64,000 nucleotides of DNA, taken from positions 1,488,001 through 1,552,000 of the forward strand of contig JASGHK010000005.1 in the NCBI GenBank assembly GCA_049841135.1, read 5' to 3'. Below, piece by piece: positions 18,116-26,697 of the stretch. The stretch is from JACRCT01 sp049841135. Lineage in GTDB: Bacteria; Myxococcota; Myxococcia; Myxococcales; UBA5297. Under the pieces are notes generated by a model that saw only the letters and a program-made list of their open reading frames with translations, was not told the DNA's origin and did no database searches. Both the position numbers and the translations under genes were made by a program. Every line of letters starts with the position of its first letter. The stretch's first letter is position 1.

Positions 18116-19039
18116 TCAGCTCAGCCACGGCGCCTTGATACCCAGCCGCGCCAGCTTCACCTCCAGCTCGTCCAGCTCGCGGCGCTTGCTGGGCCGCTTC
18201 CCACCTTCGTCGAGCAGCCCCAGCTCCACCGCGGCCTTGATGCCGTCCTGCGCCGACTTGGAGATGCCCTCGATCACCGCGATGTCCGCGCGGGACAGCT
18301 CGAACCCCTTGAGCCGGTAGTCGACGAAGGCCTCCCAGGCCAGCGGCACCCAGCGCCTCACGAGCTCCTCGCCGATGACGGTGGCGTACGCGCGGATCTC
18401 CTGCTGCGCGTGGGCGTGCATCCGCAGCTCCAGGAAGTGCAGCAGGTTGTGCAGGTCGCACTTCCAATAGGCCTCGGTATAGGTCGACAGCGGCAAATCC
18501 TTGCGAGCCTGCTCGCGGGCCACGCCCTCGGCGATGCGGTGCTCGTAGACCTGCTGTGCCCACTCGATGAACTCCGCCTCTTCGCGCGAGAGCTCCTCGC
18601 CCACCTGCGGCTCCAGCGCCGCTCCGCTGCCCTGCTTGTTGTCCTTGCTCTGGCTGCGCCACGCGTCGGGCGGCGTCTTCTGCGAGCTGGTGATGGCCAG
18701 CGAGTAGCGCGTCGAGTACTCGTTCACGCTCGCCGTGCGGTGGCGGATCCACTGGCGCCAGCAGTCCATGGGGACGCGGACGTGGAGCTTGAGCTCGCAC
18801 ATCTCGAACGGGCTCGTATGCCGGTTGCGCAGCAAATAGCGGATGAGCGAGCGATCCTCGGTGACCTGCTTGGTCCCGCGCCCGTAGGAGACGCGCGCGG
18901 CCTGGACGATCGACTCGTCCGCACCCATGTAGTCGACGACGCGCACGAAGCCGTCGTCGAGCACCGGGAAGCGCTTGCCCAGGATGGCGTCCAGCGCCGG
19001 GGCGCTCGCGCGCGGAAGGATGTCTTCGCTCTCAGCCAT
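18116..19039 (-). CDS. thyX: FAD-dependent thymidylate synthase
   Basis: Makes dTMP from dUMP using methylene-tetrahydrofolate and NADPH via FAD; tetrameric and cytosolic. The ThyX motif RHRxxSxNExSxRY is complete at residues 99-112 (RHRTASVNEYSTRY). Further family blocks are NRHTSPFEMCELKLHVRVP and YWKCDLHNLLHFLELRMHAHAQQEIR. At 307 residues it is longer than the bacterial minimum of about 230 but similar to other proteobacterial ThyX with an added C-terminal helical domain. The start ATG 19039 has a good GGAGGT upstream. Presence of thyX implies no need for thyA; none is visible here. Confidence 0.97.
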   Translation of the reverse strand: MAESEDILPRASAPALDAILGKRFPVLDDGFVRVVDYMGADESIVQAARVSYGRGTKQVTEDRSLIRYLLRNRHTSPFEMCELKLHVRVPMDCWRQWIRHRTASVNEYSTRYSLAITSSQKTPPDAWRSQSKDNKQGSGAALEPQVGEELSREEAEFIEWAQQVYEHRIAEGVAREQARKDLPLSTYTEAYWKCDLHNLLHFLELRMHAHAQQEIRAYATVIGEELVRRWVPLAWEAFVDYRLKGFELSRADIAVIEGISKSAQDGIKAAVELGLLDEGGKRPSKRRELDELEVKLARLGIKAPWLS

Positions 19040-19111
19040 CGGACCGACCTCCGGGAGGGCGCGGAATCTACCGCGGGCCGTCCGGCGCCAGAAGCATGCT
19101 GTTGGGGAGCC

Positions 19112-20263
19112 TCAGCGGCCGGAGAAGCTCATCGTTGCCCCGCCGTGCAGCACCATCGGCCGGCGGTCCGGGAGGATGACCAGCGGCTCGTCCTCGGCGC
19201 CGAAAGTGCCCTCGGCCACCCGGTCCGAGGTCCAGCCGGCAGCCGTCCGCTCGCCGAAGTAGATGCCGTCGCGCGACCAGATGGCCCACGGGCAGCCGTC
19301 GGAGGTGAATGCGAGCTGCGCGGCGGTCGCCTTCTCGTCCACCAGCTCCGCCACCCAGGCGCCGTTCGCCGTCTGCAGGGCGTAGCGCACGCCGTGGTCG
19401 AGGTAGAGCAGGTTGGCGCGGCCTTGGGCGTCCACCTCGAGCGAGAGCGGCGTGCCGCGGAAGCTGGCCGTCGAGTGCTGCCACTGGAATCCCGCGTCCG
19501 CGGAGCCGCTCTTGGTCGCCAGCTTCACGTCGCCTTCCGAGAACGCGATGCGCGGCAGGTCGTCGGGCCCCAGCGCGAGGATGACCAGCCCGCGTGTGTC
19601 CGAGTCCGCGTTGGCGGCGGGGTCGATGATCCACTCCTCGTTGATGCGCACCAGGTGGAGCACCGCGCCCTGGCCCAACCCAGCGAGGTGCGGGTTGCCC
19701 GCCGAGTCGATCTCCAGGGCGGCGGGCGCGCGGATCTGCGGAGGCTCGGTGAGCCGCCAGCTTCCGTTCCAGCGGCGCTCGAACAGCCGCACGGTGCCGG
19801 TCGGCTCGTTCACCAGGATCATCCGCTCGTCGGCGGGCCCAACGCGCGAGAGCGTACGGCCGCAGCTGGAGTGGAAGGTCTCGTTGCCGTTCCAGGCCCC
19901 GGGAGCCCCCGTGCCCACCCAGGCCTCGCCGCAAGCGCACGTCGAGACGGTCAGCTCCAGGGTGCCCGCGTCGGAGGAGGCGACGGCCAGCGAGTAGTTG
20001 GCAGGCGCGCAGCCCAAGGTGAAGCCGCCGCCGGTGGCAAACGGGCAGCCGACGTCGGGGGTGCAGGTGCCTTCGCAAGCCGGCAGGCACTCGGGGCACG
20101 AACCGTCGAGATTCGAAGGACCGGCGTCGCCGGCATCGGTGCGGCGGTCGCCGGTGTCCGGGAGGGCCGCCTGGGGAATGGGCGTGAAGCAAGCGCCTCC
20201 GGCAGCGGCCGCGACGGCGGCGGACAGGGCGAGCAGCGCGAGGTGCGGGAGGCGCGACGACAT
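19112..20263 (-). CDS. Secreted lipoprotein, hypothetical, propeller-like repeats
   Basis: 383 residues with a signal peptide ending AAGGACFTP (probable lipid-modified Cys). A Cys-rich segment follows (CPECLPACEGTCTPDVGC), then about 280 residues of repeated short strands with alternating W, D and G, such as PADERMILVNEP, NPHLAGLGQGAVLHLVRI and CPWAIWSRDGIYFGER, suggestive of a beta-propeller. No catalytic motif seen. TGCTAAGCT stands 9 bases before the ATG, a probable leaderless promoter. It lies 12 bp after the stop of the upstream phosphatase gene but has its own promoter-like box. Confidence 0.75.
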   Translation of the reverse strand: MSSRLPHLALLALSAAVAAAAGGACFTPIPQAALPDTGDRRTDAGDAGPSNLDGSCPECLPACEGTCTPDVGCPFATGGGFTLGCAPANYSLAVASSDAGTLELTVSTCACGEAWVGTGAPGAWNGNETFHSSCGRTLSRVGPADERMILVNEPTGTVRLFERRWNGSWRLTEPPQIRAPAALEIDSAGNPHLAGLGQGAVLHLVRINEEWIIDPAANADSDTRGLVILALGPDDLPRIAFSEGDVKLATKSGSADAGFQWQHSTASFRGTPLSLEVDAQGRANLLYLDHGVRYALQTANGAWVAELVDEKATAAQLAFTSDGCPWAIWSRDGIYFGERTAAGWTSDRVAEGTFGAEDEPLVILPDRRPMVLHGGATMSFSGR

Positions 20264-20275
20264 GGGCGGAGAAGC

Positions 20276-21379
20276 TTAGCAGCCCCAGGAGGCCGGCGGC
20301 GGCTCGTCCTGGGCAGGCGGTTCGCCGTCGATCGGCAGCTTCTCAAAGGTGACTGCGCCCTGCTTCTGGTCGCCGGCGGGCGGGTTGAGGAGACGCTGGG
20401 GATCCACGCAGCCGGCCGAGGTGACCTCGGCGCAGCGCAGGATGGCGCCGCGGCTGTCGCCGTAGACCGTCCCCACGTCGAGCTTGAAGAGCGCACGTCC
20501 GGCCTCGTTGCCGAAGGCGGCGACGAGCTTTCCCTTGGCCTTGAAGGCGTTCGGGTCGTTGCCGAAGACGGCCTGGCGCACGCCCAGCGCCGAGAGCCAG
20601 CCGTCGAGGCGGGAGCCGTGGGGCCCCCACCAGACGTCGGCGTTGAAGAATCCGGGCAGGTGGGCGCTCGGGTCGCCGCAGCCGCGCTTCGAGCCCCAAT
20701 CCGCCCGGTCGATCAGGTCGCGGTAGAAGGCGTCGATCTGCGCGCGGGTCATGCCCTGCGAGTTGCCGGAGTGCGAGAAGTAGAGCCCGCCGACGACCAC
20801 CGCCGCCGGCCGGGTGCGCAGCCACTGGCCGAAGACCGTGCCCGCGGCGTGGACCCCGGAGCAGACCTCCAGCCCGCGGGCCTTCGCCTCGTCGGCGATG
20901 TGCCGGTACCACTTCTGCGGAGCCTTCGCGAGGAAGCCGATCTCGTGGTTGCCGGCGACGAAGAGGGCCCGGCCGCCCTGTGCCGCCGCCTTCTCCTCGA
21001 GCGCGATGGCGAACTCGATGGCCGCGAGCGAGAGCGGCCCCTTGTTGATCAGGTCGCCGGTCTGGACGAGCACGGCCTTGCCGCCAGTCCACTCGAAGCC
21101 GTCGGCGCCCTCGAGGCGGATGAGCCCGGCGCGGACGAGCAGCTCCTTGAGCTCGGGCAGCGCGCCGTGGACGTCGCCGACGGCGTAGAGCGGCTCTCGG
21201 AGCTCGGGGAGCTCGATGATCGCCGGGAAGCGCGTCCAGTCGCGGCTGAAGGGCGTCTCCGGGCAGGCCCGCGGGCCTTCACCGCCGGACCGCGCGGAGG
21301 ACGACGAGGTCGCGCAGGATGCGGCAAGAAGAAGCGAACTCAGCGAGAGGACCGCGAGGAGTGTCCGGTGCTCGTGCAT
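20276..21379 (-). CDS. PPP-type metallophosphoesterase lipoprotein
   Basis: 367 residues. The N-terminus is a type II signal with lipobox LAASC. The catalytic domain carries the PPP/calcineurin-like metal motifs in order: YAVGDVHGALPEL (GDxHG), VLVQTGDLINKGP (position of GDxxDRG), LFVAGNHEIGF (GNHE) and LYFSHSGNSQG. The second motif has N-K in place of D-R, so the arrangement is closer to bacterial Shewanella-like or ApaH-related phosphatases than to eukaryotic PPPs. Likely acts on phosphate esters in the periplasm or on the surface. GCTAGCCGT is close to the ATG. Substrate unknown. Confidence 0.85.
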   Translation of the reverse strand: MHEHRTLLAVLSLSSLLLAASCATSSSSARSGGEGPRACPETPFSRDWTRFPAIIELPELREPLYAVGDVHGALPELKELLVRAGLIRLEGADGFEWTGGKAVLVQTGDLINKGPLSLAAIEFAIALEEKAAAQGGRALFVAGNHEIGFLAKAPQKWYRHIADEAKARGLEVCSGVHAAGTVFGQWLRTRPAAVVVGGLYFSHSGNSQGMTRAQIDAFYRDLIDRADWGSKRGCGDPSAHLPGFFNADVWWGPHGSRLDGWLSALGVRQAVFGNDPNAFKAKGKLVAAFGNEAGRALFKLDVGTVYGDSRGAILRCAEVTSAGCVDPQRLLNPPAGDQKQGAVTFEKLPIDGEPPAQDEPPPASWGC

Positions 21380-21468
21380 GGCCCACGGCTAGCACGTTCG
21401 CCCGGTGCAATCGAGCCGGGGGCCCGGCGTAGGATTCCGCGTGCACCCGAAGGGAGGGACTCGAATCC

Positions 21469-21903
21469 ATGCAGCCGGAAAAGCAGGCGTTCGTGGAGCA
21501 GAAGCGGATCGCCGTGGTCGGCGTCTCCAAGAGCGGCAAGGGGTTCGGCAGCTACGCGCTCAAGGCGCTGCGCAAGCGCGGCTACGAGGTCTACCCGGTC
21601 AACATCGACGCGGACGAGATCGAGGGCGAGAAGTGCTACCGCCGCCTCGACGACATCCCGCAGAAGCCCGACGCGGTGGTGACGGTGGTGCCGCCGGAGC
21701 GGACCGCGGACGTCGTGGCTGACTGCGCCCGCGTGGGCATCGGCAAGGTGTGGATGCAGCAGGGCTCGGAGTCCGAACAGGCGATCGCCCTGTGCAAGGA
21801 GAAGGGGATCTCCGAGGTGCACGGCGCCTGCATCCTCATGCACGCGCGGCCGGAGGGGATGCACAAGTTCCACGGGTGGATCTGGAACCTGCTGGGAAAG
21901 TGA
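21469..21903 (+). CDS. CoA-binding domain protein (YccU-like)
   Basis: 144-residue Rossmann-fold protein of the CoA_binding_2 family. The nucleotide-binding loop is AVVGVSKSGKGFGSYALKAL, followed by YEVYPVNIDADEIEG and VVTVVPPERTADVV; the block GIGKVWMQQGSESEQAI and the late HGACILMHA are typical. Cytosolic. The family binds CoA or acyl-CoA in structures, but its cellular role is poorly defined. GGGAGGG precedes ATG 21469. The stop codon abuts the inverted repeat at 21902. Confidence 0.88.
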   Translation: MQPEKQAFVEQKRIAVVGVSKSGKGFGSYALKALRKRGYEVYPVNIDADEIEGEKCYRRLDDIPQKPDAVVTVVPPERTADVVADCARVGIGKVWMQQGSESEQAIALCKEKGISEVHGACILMHARPEGMHKFHGWIWNLLGK

Positions 21904-22079
21904 GCCGCAAGCGTCAGCGCGTCGGGCCTCCTTGAGCCCTGTGCAGTGACCAAGCCCGAATCGAGCTCGAGCGGACCCAGGTTCCGAAAGGCGCCGGATG
22001 CCAAGAGCGAATCCTGCTTGATTCGTTCCCGGTCACTGCACAGGGCAGCAGGAGGCCCGCGCGCTCACGCTTGCGGCTC
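21902..22079. repeat. Long inverted repeat between convergent genes (two arms of about 50-60 bp)
   Basis: The left arm (21902-21960) starts GAGCCGCAAGCGTCAGCGCG and passes through CCTGTGCAGTGACC. The right arm (22022-22079) is its near-perfect reverse complement, ending CGCTTGCGGCTC. The 60-bp interior has no gene. A third copy of the arm is at 42244-42306, at the end of pyrG. The pair would fold into a large cruciform or terminator between the CoA-binding gene and the MopE-like gene. Confidence 0.88.
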
Positions 22080-22105
22080 GGGCCATCGCCAGGCGGCTCG
22101 CGCGT

Positions 22106-23170
22106 TCAGTTGCAGGCGTGGTTGGCGCAGACGCCCGAGCCGCCGCCCGACTTGCTGCAGGACTCGCCGATGCAGTCCTCGTCGATGCAGTCGCGCTTGA
22201 AGTCGCCGTCGTTGTCCACGCCGTCGGTGCAGTCGGTCTCGTGCTTCTTGGTCCCGTCGCACTCGCAGCCCGTGCCGCAGGAGGCGCCGGCGCAGTCGGC
22301 GTCGTTGCAGTCGGTGCTGCCGTCGCCGTCGTCGTCGCGGGTGTTGTCGCAGGCCACCTCGGTCATCGCCAGCGCCTTGCACACACAGCCCGCGCCGCAC
22401 GAGCCGCCCTCGCAGTCGGGGTCGGCGCAGTCGAGCAGCCCGTCGCAGTCGGAGTCGAAGTGGTCGTCGCAGACTTTCTCGGCCGGCGGGGTGAGTACGC
22501 CGTGGCAGGAGCACTGCTGCTGGTCGTCGCAGGTGAACGCGGTGGGGCTGGGCTTGCAGGGTTGGCCGGGGCAGTCGGTGTCGAAGCAGTCGGTGGTGCC
22601 GTCGCGGTCGTTGTCGAAGTTGTCGCTGCAGCTCTCGGCGTCCTTGGTGCACTTGCCGTTGGCGCACCACGTCCCGCCGCTGCACGGGCTGTTGCACCGG
22701 CCGCAGTGCTCGTCGGAGGTGTTGAAGTCGTAGTCCTCGTCGGTCTGGCCGTCGCAGTCGTCGTCCAGGCCGTTGCAGTTCTCGCGGGTGGAAGGCAAGA
22801 CCTCGCCGAAGCACTCGCTCCAGTGGCCCCCGTTGCAGGTGCGGATGCCTTCCCGGCAGATGCCCTTGCCGACGTTGTCCGCGTCGCCGGAGTAGCACTT
22901 CTGCTCGCCCAGGTCGTCGGTCTTCCCGTTGCAGTCGTTGTCCTTGCCGTCGCACTGCTCGGGCGAGGGGCGGCAGCAGAACTGGGAGCCCTCGGCCAGG
23001 GCGACGCAGACGAAGCCGTCGCCGGCGCAGTCCGCGGTGGTCTTGCAGGAGTAGACCGCGTTGCGGTCGGGGAGGTTGTCGAGGATGCAGCCCGAGGCCG
23101 CCCAGGTGCCCAGGGTGGCGAGGGCCGCGGCGCAGGAGAGCTTCACGAGGCGATGGGTCGCGGTACGCAC
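22106..23170 (-). CDS. MopE-like secreted lipoprotein with Asp/Cys repeats
   Basis: 354 residues. The signal peptide ends ASGCIL. The body is a chain of MopE/metal-binding motif repeats of the form C-x(2,3)-D-x-D-x-D-C-x-G: EQCDGKDNDCNGKTDD, ENCNGLDDDCDGQTDE, DSDCDGLLDCADPDC, DDDGDGSTDCNDADC and DNDGDFKRDCIDEDC. Such Asp-rich loops probably bind Ca2+, and paired Cys form disulphides. The start is a GTG at 23170, two bases after the stop of the upstream PEGA-like gene, so the two are coupled. Surface or periplasmic; exact role unknown. Confidence 0.85.
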   Translation of the reverse strand: MRTATHRLVKLSCAAALATLGTWAASGCILDNLPDRNAVYSCKTTADCAGDGFVCVALAEGSQFCCRPSPEQCDGKDNDCNGKTDDLGEQKCYSGDADNVGKGICREGIRTCNGGHWSECFGEVLPSTRENCNGLDDDCDGQTDEDYDFNTSDEHCGRCNSPCSGGTWCANGKCTKDAESCSDNFDNDRDGTTDCFDTDCPGQPCKPSPTAFTCDDQQQCSCHGVLTPPAEKVCDDHFDSDCDGLLDCADPDCEGGSCGAGCVCKALAMTEVACDNTRDDDGDGSTDCNDADCAGASCGTGCECDGTKKHETDCTDGVDNDGDFKRDCIDEDCIGESCSKSGGGSGVCANHACN

Positions 23171-23172
23171 GG

Positions 23173-24324
23173 CTAGATCTCCCCGCCGATCTTGAAGAGG
23201 AACCCCACGGGCGTCGGCTCGGTCTTGGGTCCGCCCGGCTCCTTGCCTTCCTTGCCGGGCATGGAGGGCGCCGGTTCGAAGATGAACCAGAGCGCGCCCC
23301 CGAGCGCGACCCCTCCGCCCGCGCCCATCAGGATGTTGCCCAGCTGCGCGTCCTTGATGGCCTGGTTGCGCTGCCAGCGGCTGACGTCGACGATGCCGTC
23401 GTTGTTGGCGTCGGCGGCCTTGGACTTGATGTCGTTGGCGCGCATGGCGAAGAAGACGCCGGTGCCGACCGCGGCCAGGCCGACGACCGCCACGTACAGC
23501 CCGCCGCGCTTGAAGATCGGGGTGCTGGGAGCGGCGGGGCGCGTGGCTTCGAGGGGCGGCGCGTCACCCAGCTGCGGCGCGACGAGCAGCTTCTTCTCGA
23601 GCTTGGCCTCGACGGTCGCGCTCCCCTTGGGCTCGAGCGTGACCTCGGTCTCGAACGCGTGGTGATCGGGCAGGGTGACGCGGACCTTGAGCGAGCCGGC
23701 GGCGACGCGCTTCTCGACCGTGCCCACGCCCAGAAGGCGCCCGCCGACCTCGACGGTGGCGGCGGGGTCGCTGGGGACGACCTTGAGGGTGCCGAGCAGC
23801 GTCGAGAACTTCTGCAGCAGGGGCTTGAAGGCGCCGGCCACGCTGCGCTCGAAGCCCGCGCTCTTGCCCTGGGCGAGGACGTCGACGACGTCCAGCGAGG
23901 AGGCGCCGACCCCGGCGTCGATGGCCAGGAGCTTGAGGTTGGGGCCGTCGGCGGGGAACTCCATCTGCGAGGCGAGGACACGGTCGACGCCAAGCTGGCG
24001 CGCGAGGTCGACCAGGCAGTCGGCGGTCTCGCAGTGGAGCGCGGCGCCCGCGCCGTCACCGAGCTTGGCGGCGCACTCCGCGGGGTCCATCACCTTGGAG
24101 AACCAGTTGGTCTTGCGGCTCGCGGCGACGAGCGCCGTCGTCAGCTTGTCGGCGCGGGCCTTCTGCGCGGCGTCGGCGGTGGTGGGGATGCCGATGCCCA
24201 GCACGGCCAGCGTCGGTCGCAGGTCCGGACCGTCGGAGAGGTCGAGCCCCAGGTCCTGCGCCCACGCCGCCGGGGCGCAAAGCAGCGCGCCGGCGACGAG
24301 CGCCGTTTTCAGGGTCTTGAACAT
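23173..24324 (-). CDS. Secreted/membrane protein with PEGA-like domain
   Basis: 383 residues from ATG 24324. A cleavable signal ends PAAWAQD. The N-terminal domain (about 20-200), with LAVLGIGIPTTADAAQKARA and DLARQLGVDRVLASQMEF, resembles a periplasmic sensor-like alpha/beta domain. A PEGA-like beta domain follows (KVVPSDPAATVEVGGRLLGVG). One late transmembrane helix (GGLYVAVVGLAAVGTGVFFAM) and a second hydrophobic glycine-rich stretch come near the C-terminus. GTAGTCT is 7 bases before the ATG (leaderless-type). It leads the two-gene unit with the MopE-like gene. Confidence 0.78.
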   Translation of the reverse strand: MFKTLKTALVAGALLCAPAAWAQDLGLDLSDGPDLRPTLAVLGIGIPTTADAAQKARADKLTTALVAASRKTNWFSKVMDPAECAAKLGDGAGAALHCETADCLVDLARQLGVDRVLASQMEFPADGPNLKLLAIDAGVGASSLDVVDVLAQGKSAGFERSVAGAFKPLLQKFSTLLGTLKVVPSDPAATVEVGGRLLGVGTVEKRVAAGSLKVRVTLPDHHAFETEVTLEPKGSATVEAKLEKKLLVAPQLGDAPPLEATRPAAPSTPIFKRGGLYVAVVGLAAVGTGVFFAMRANDIKSKAADANNDGIVDVSRWQRNQAIKDAQLGNILMGAGGGVALGGALWFIFEPAPSMPGKEGKEPGGPKTEPTPVGFLFKIGGEI

Positions 24325-24368
24325 GGCGGGGAGACTACCACGAGCCTCACCCGCTGGCCGCCTTCGAA

Positions 24369-24630
24369 CCTCACCCCCTGACCCCCTCTCCGGCTTCGCG
24401 GAGAGGGGGAACTCATACGTGCGTCGGTAACCTGGCGGCTCCAATGGGTGAACGAAGCCGCAGGGCCTCGAACCTGGAGTGAGAGGAAGTCACCTCTCCG
24501 CGGAGCCAGACTGCCGCGGGCCGCGGCTCCCGCGTGCGCAGCTTCGTCCGCCGAGCGCCGAGATCACTCCCAAGCTGCAAGGTCGAGTTCCCCCTCTCCG
24601 CGAAGCCGGAGAGGGGGTCAGGGGGTGAGG
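24369..24630. repeat. Inverted pair of 46-bp repeats flanking 170 bp (MITE-like)
   Basis: Identical 46-bp elements lie at 24369-24414 and, inverted, at 24585-24630. They match the single copy at 3764-3809. Each contains its own hairpin (CCCCTCTCCG / CGGAGAGGGG). The 170-bp interior has no reading frame that I can support. The rest of the 319-bp gap holds the leader of the PEGA-like gene and the 3' side of the transporter gene. Confidence 0.82.
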
Positions 24631-24643
24631 CCCGCGGGGTGGC

Positions 24644-26326
24644 TCAGAGCAGGTAGATCACCAGGAACTGCGCGAAGAGAACGCGCAGGAACATGGTCAG
24701 CGGGTAGACGGTCGCGTAGGCGATGGACGGGCCCTCGGAGCCGGTGGCCTGGGTCACGAACGCCAGCGCCGGCGGATCGGTCATGGAGCCGGCGAGCAGG
24801 CCGCACAGCGACAGGTAGTTGAGCTTGAGCGCCAGGCGGGCGACCAGGCCGACGATCAGCAGCGGCAGGAGGGTGATCAGCGCGGCCAGCGCCATCCACT
24901 TGAAGCCGTCGCCCTGCAGGAGCGTGGAGACGAACCGGTCGCCGCTCTTGAGCCCCACGCAGGCCAAAAAGAGCGAGATGCCCACCTCGCGCAGCATGAA
25001 GTTGGCGCTGATGGGCATGTACCAGACGAGCGGGCCGATCTTGCCGATCCGCGAGAGTGCGATGGCCACCAGCAGCGGTCCGCCGGCCAGGCCCAGCTTC
25101 ACCGCCGCCGGCGCGCCCGGGAAGTACAGCGGCCAGCTGCCGATGACCACGCCCAGCGCGATGCCCACGAAGACCGGCACCAGCATCGGGTGGTTGAGCG
25201 CCTTGGGCTGGTTGCCCAGCTCCTGCGCCGCCTTGTCGATGGCCGAAGGCTCGCCCACCGCCATCACCTGGTCGCCGAAGTTGAGCCGCACCTCGTCGCT
25301 CACCGGCAGCTCGATGTCCGCGCGCGCGACCCGGGTCAGCGTGACGCCGAAGCGGCGCATGCTGTCGTTCACCTCGGTCACGGGCCGGCCGATCGCCTCC
25401 TTGTGCGTCACGATCAGGCGCTTGGAGGTGATGGTCGAGGGCAGCTCGGCGAGGTCGGTCTGGCTGGGGGCGCCGACGAGGATGCGCAGCTGGTCGAGCT
25501 TGGGGCGCGGGCCGACGGCCAGCACCACGTCGCCGCGCGCGAGCCGGGTCTCGGGGGTGACCGCGGCGACCTTGCCGGCGTGGAGGATGCGCGAGACCAC
25601 GACGCCCGAGTCCGACGGGAACGGCACGTCCTTGAGCGCCAGGCCGTCGAGGTTGGGGTTCTGGACCTCCAGGTTCAGCCGGCCCAGGTCGTGGCGGTCG
25701 GCGGCCTGGGTGGAGAGGAAGATCTGGCTCTCCTTGGCGACGTCGATGCGGAACAGGGCCCGCATCAGCATCATCGTCAGGATGATCCCCAGCACGCCGA
25801 ACGGGTAGCTGATGGCGTAGCCCAGGCCCGGCATGGTGCGCAGCTCGTCGGAGAGCGCCTTGTCCTGCATCGCCTGCTGCGCGGCGGCGAGGCTGGGCGT
25901 GTTGGTGGTCGCCCCGGAGAACATGCCGATGGCCGCCGGGAACTGGACCTGGCCCCAGTAGTGGATGGCGACCGTGAAGAAGGCGCCCAGGGCAACGATG
26001 GCCGCGGCGAGCATGTTCAGCTTCAGGCCCTGGCGCTTGAGCGAGCTGAAGAAGCCGGGTCCGACCTGCATGCCGATGGTGTAGACGAACAGGATGAGGC
26101 CGAACTCGCGCGCGAACTCCAGGACTTCGCTGGAGACGTTCAGGCCGAAGTGGCCGAAGCCGATGCCCGCGAAGAGCACGCCGGCCACGCCCAGCGACAG
26201 GTTCTTGAACTTGAGCGAGCCCAGGAACAGGCCCAGCGCGATGACCAGCCCGAGGATGAGGATGGAGTGGGCCACGGAGGCGTGGCCCGCCTTGTCCGGA
26301 TGCAGCAGCTCGATGAGCCAGCTCAT
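24644..26326 (-). CDS. AspT/YidE-family transporter with central RCK-C domains
   Basis: 560-residue inner-membrane protein of the aspartate:alanine exchanger (AAEx) superfamily. Two halves of about five helices each flank a central soluble part (about 200-370) with two TrkA-C/RCK_C domains, recognisable in VVVSRILHAGKVAAVTPET and GDVVLAVGPRPKLDQLRI and the second VRLNFGDQVMAVGEPSAI. The first half carries the family signature SGATTNTPSLAAAQQA; the second half has CVGLKSGDRFV. The length equals that of YidE/YbjL proteins. Substrate cannot be told; organic acids or amino acids are likely. Ligand binding to the RCK domains may gate transport. Possible promoter GGCTACGAG near the start. Confidence 0.88.
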   Translation of the reverse strand: MSWLIELLHPDKAGHASVAHSILILGLVIALGLFLGSLKFKNLSLGVAGVLFAGIGFGHFGLNVSSEVLEFAREFGLILFVYTIGMQVGPGFFSSLKRQGLKLNMLAAAIVALGAFFTVAIHYWGQVQFPAAIGMFSGATTNTPSLAAAQQAMQDKALSDELRTMPGLGYAISYPFGVLGIILTMMLMRALFRIDVAKESQIFLSTQAADRHDLGRLNLEVQNPNLDGLALKDVPFPSDSGVVVSRILHAGKVAAVTPETRLARGDVVLAVGPRPKLDQLRILVGAPSQTDLAELPSTITSKRLIVTHKEAIGRPVTEVNDSMRRFGVTLTRVARADIELPVSDEVRLNFGDQVMAVGEPSAIDKAAQELGNQPKALNHPMLVPVFVGIALGVVIGSWPLYFPGAPAAVKLGLAGGPLLVAIALSRIGKIGPLVWYMPISANFMLREVGISLFLACVGLKSGDRFVSTLLQGDGFKWMALAALITLLPLLIVGLVARLALKLNYLSLCGLLAGSMTDPPALAFVTQATGSEGPSIAYATVYPLTMFLRVLFAQFLVIYLL

Positions 26327-26697
26327 GGGGCTCGTAGCCTCTCCTGCCCCCGGGGTTCCTGTCGAAAAGCGCGGCGGAGTCTAGCCTGGGTGGCGGCCGG
26401 CTTCCACGCCGCCGCAGCAACGTCCCCGGTCTCATTCGTCGCATAGGTCCTATAGGTCCCATAGGACGCGGGGGACACATGGGACACATAGGACGTATGC
26501 GACCGATGCGACCTAGGACCGGCCCTATATATGGATGCGGGCCGCCACCGATTTCCCGAGCAAATACAGCCCCTTGGGATTCAGGATTTCACGAATCGCC
26601 GGAATCGCCGGTGCTTTCGGGTACTTGCAAAACGACAGCGCCGGCGGCTGCGAAGCCACCGGCGCTGCCTGGAAGCCAGCTTTCTGACGACTGACGG
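26327..26697. other. 371-bp intergenic region between the transporter and the Cys-rich gene
   Basis: No gene is visible. It contains the leader of the transporter, the 9-bp-unit array at 26438-26520, and about 175 bp with short TTCACGAATCGCCGGAATCG-like repeats near 26587-26607 (GAATCGCCGG occurs in tandem). I see nothing else. Confidence 0.6.
26438..26520. repeat. Array of TATGSGAC-type 9-bp units
   Basis: Units such as GTCGCATAG, GTCCTATAG and GTCCCATAG are followed by the inverse orientation (CATGGGACA, CATAGGACG, TATGCGACC). The whole can fold on itself. Same family as 40396-40462 and 49983-50060. Confidence 0.7.

Noticed and set aside
18410..21682. 1090-codon open frame on the plus strand across thyX and two lipoprotein genes
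   Set aside because: It spans three recognised genes on the other strand and has no motifs.
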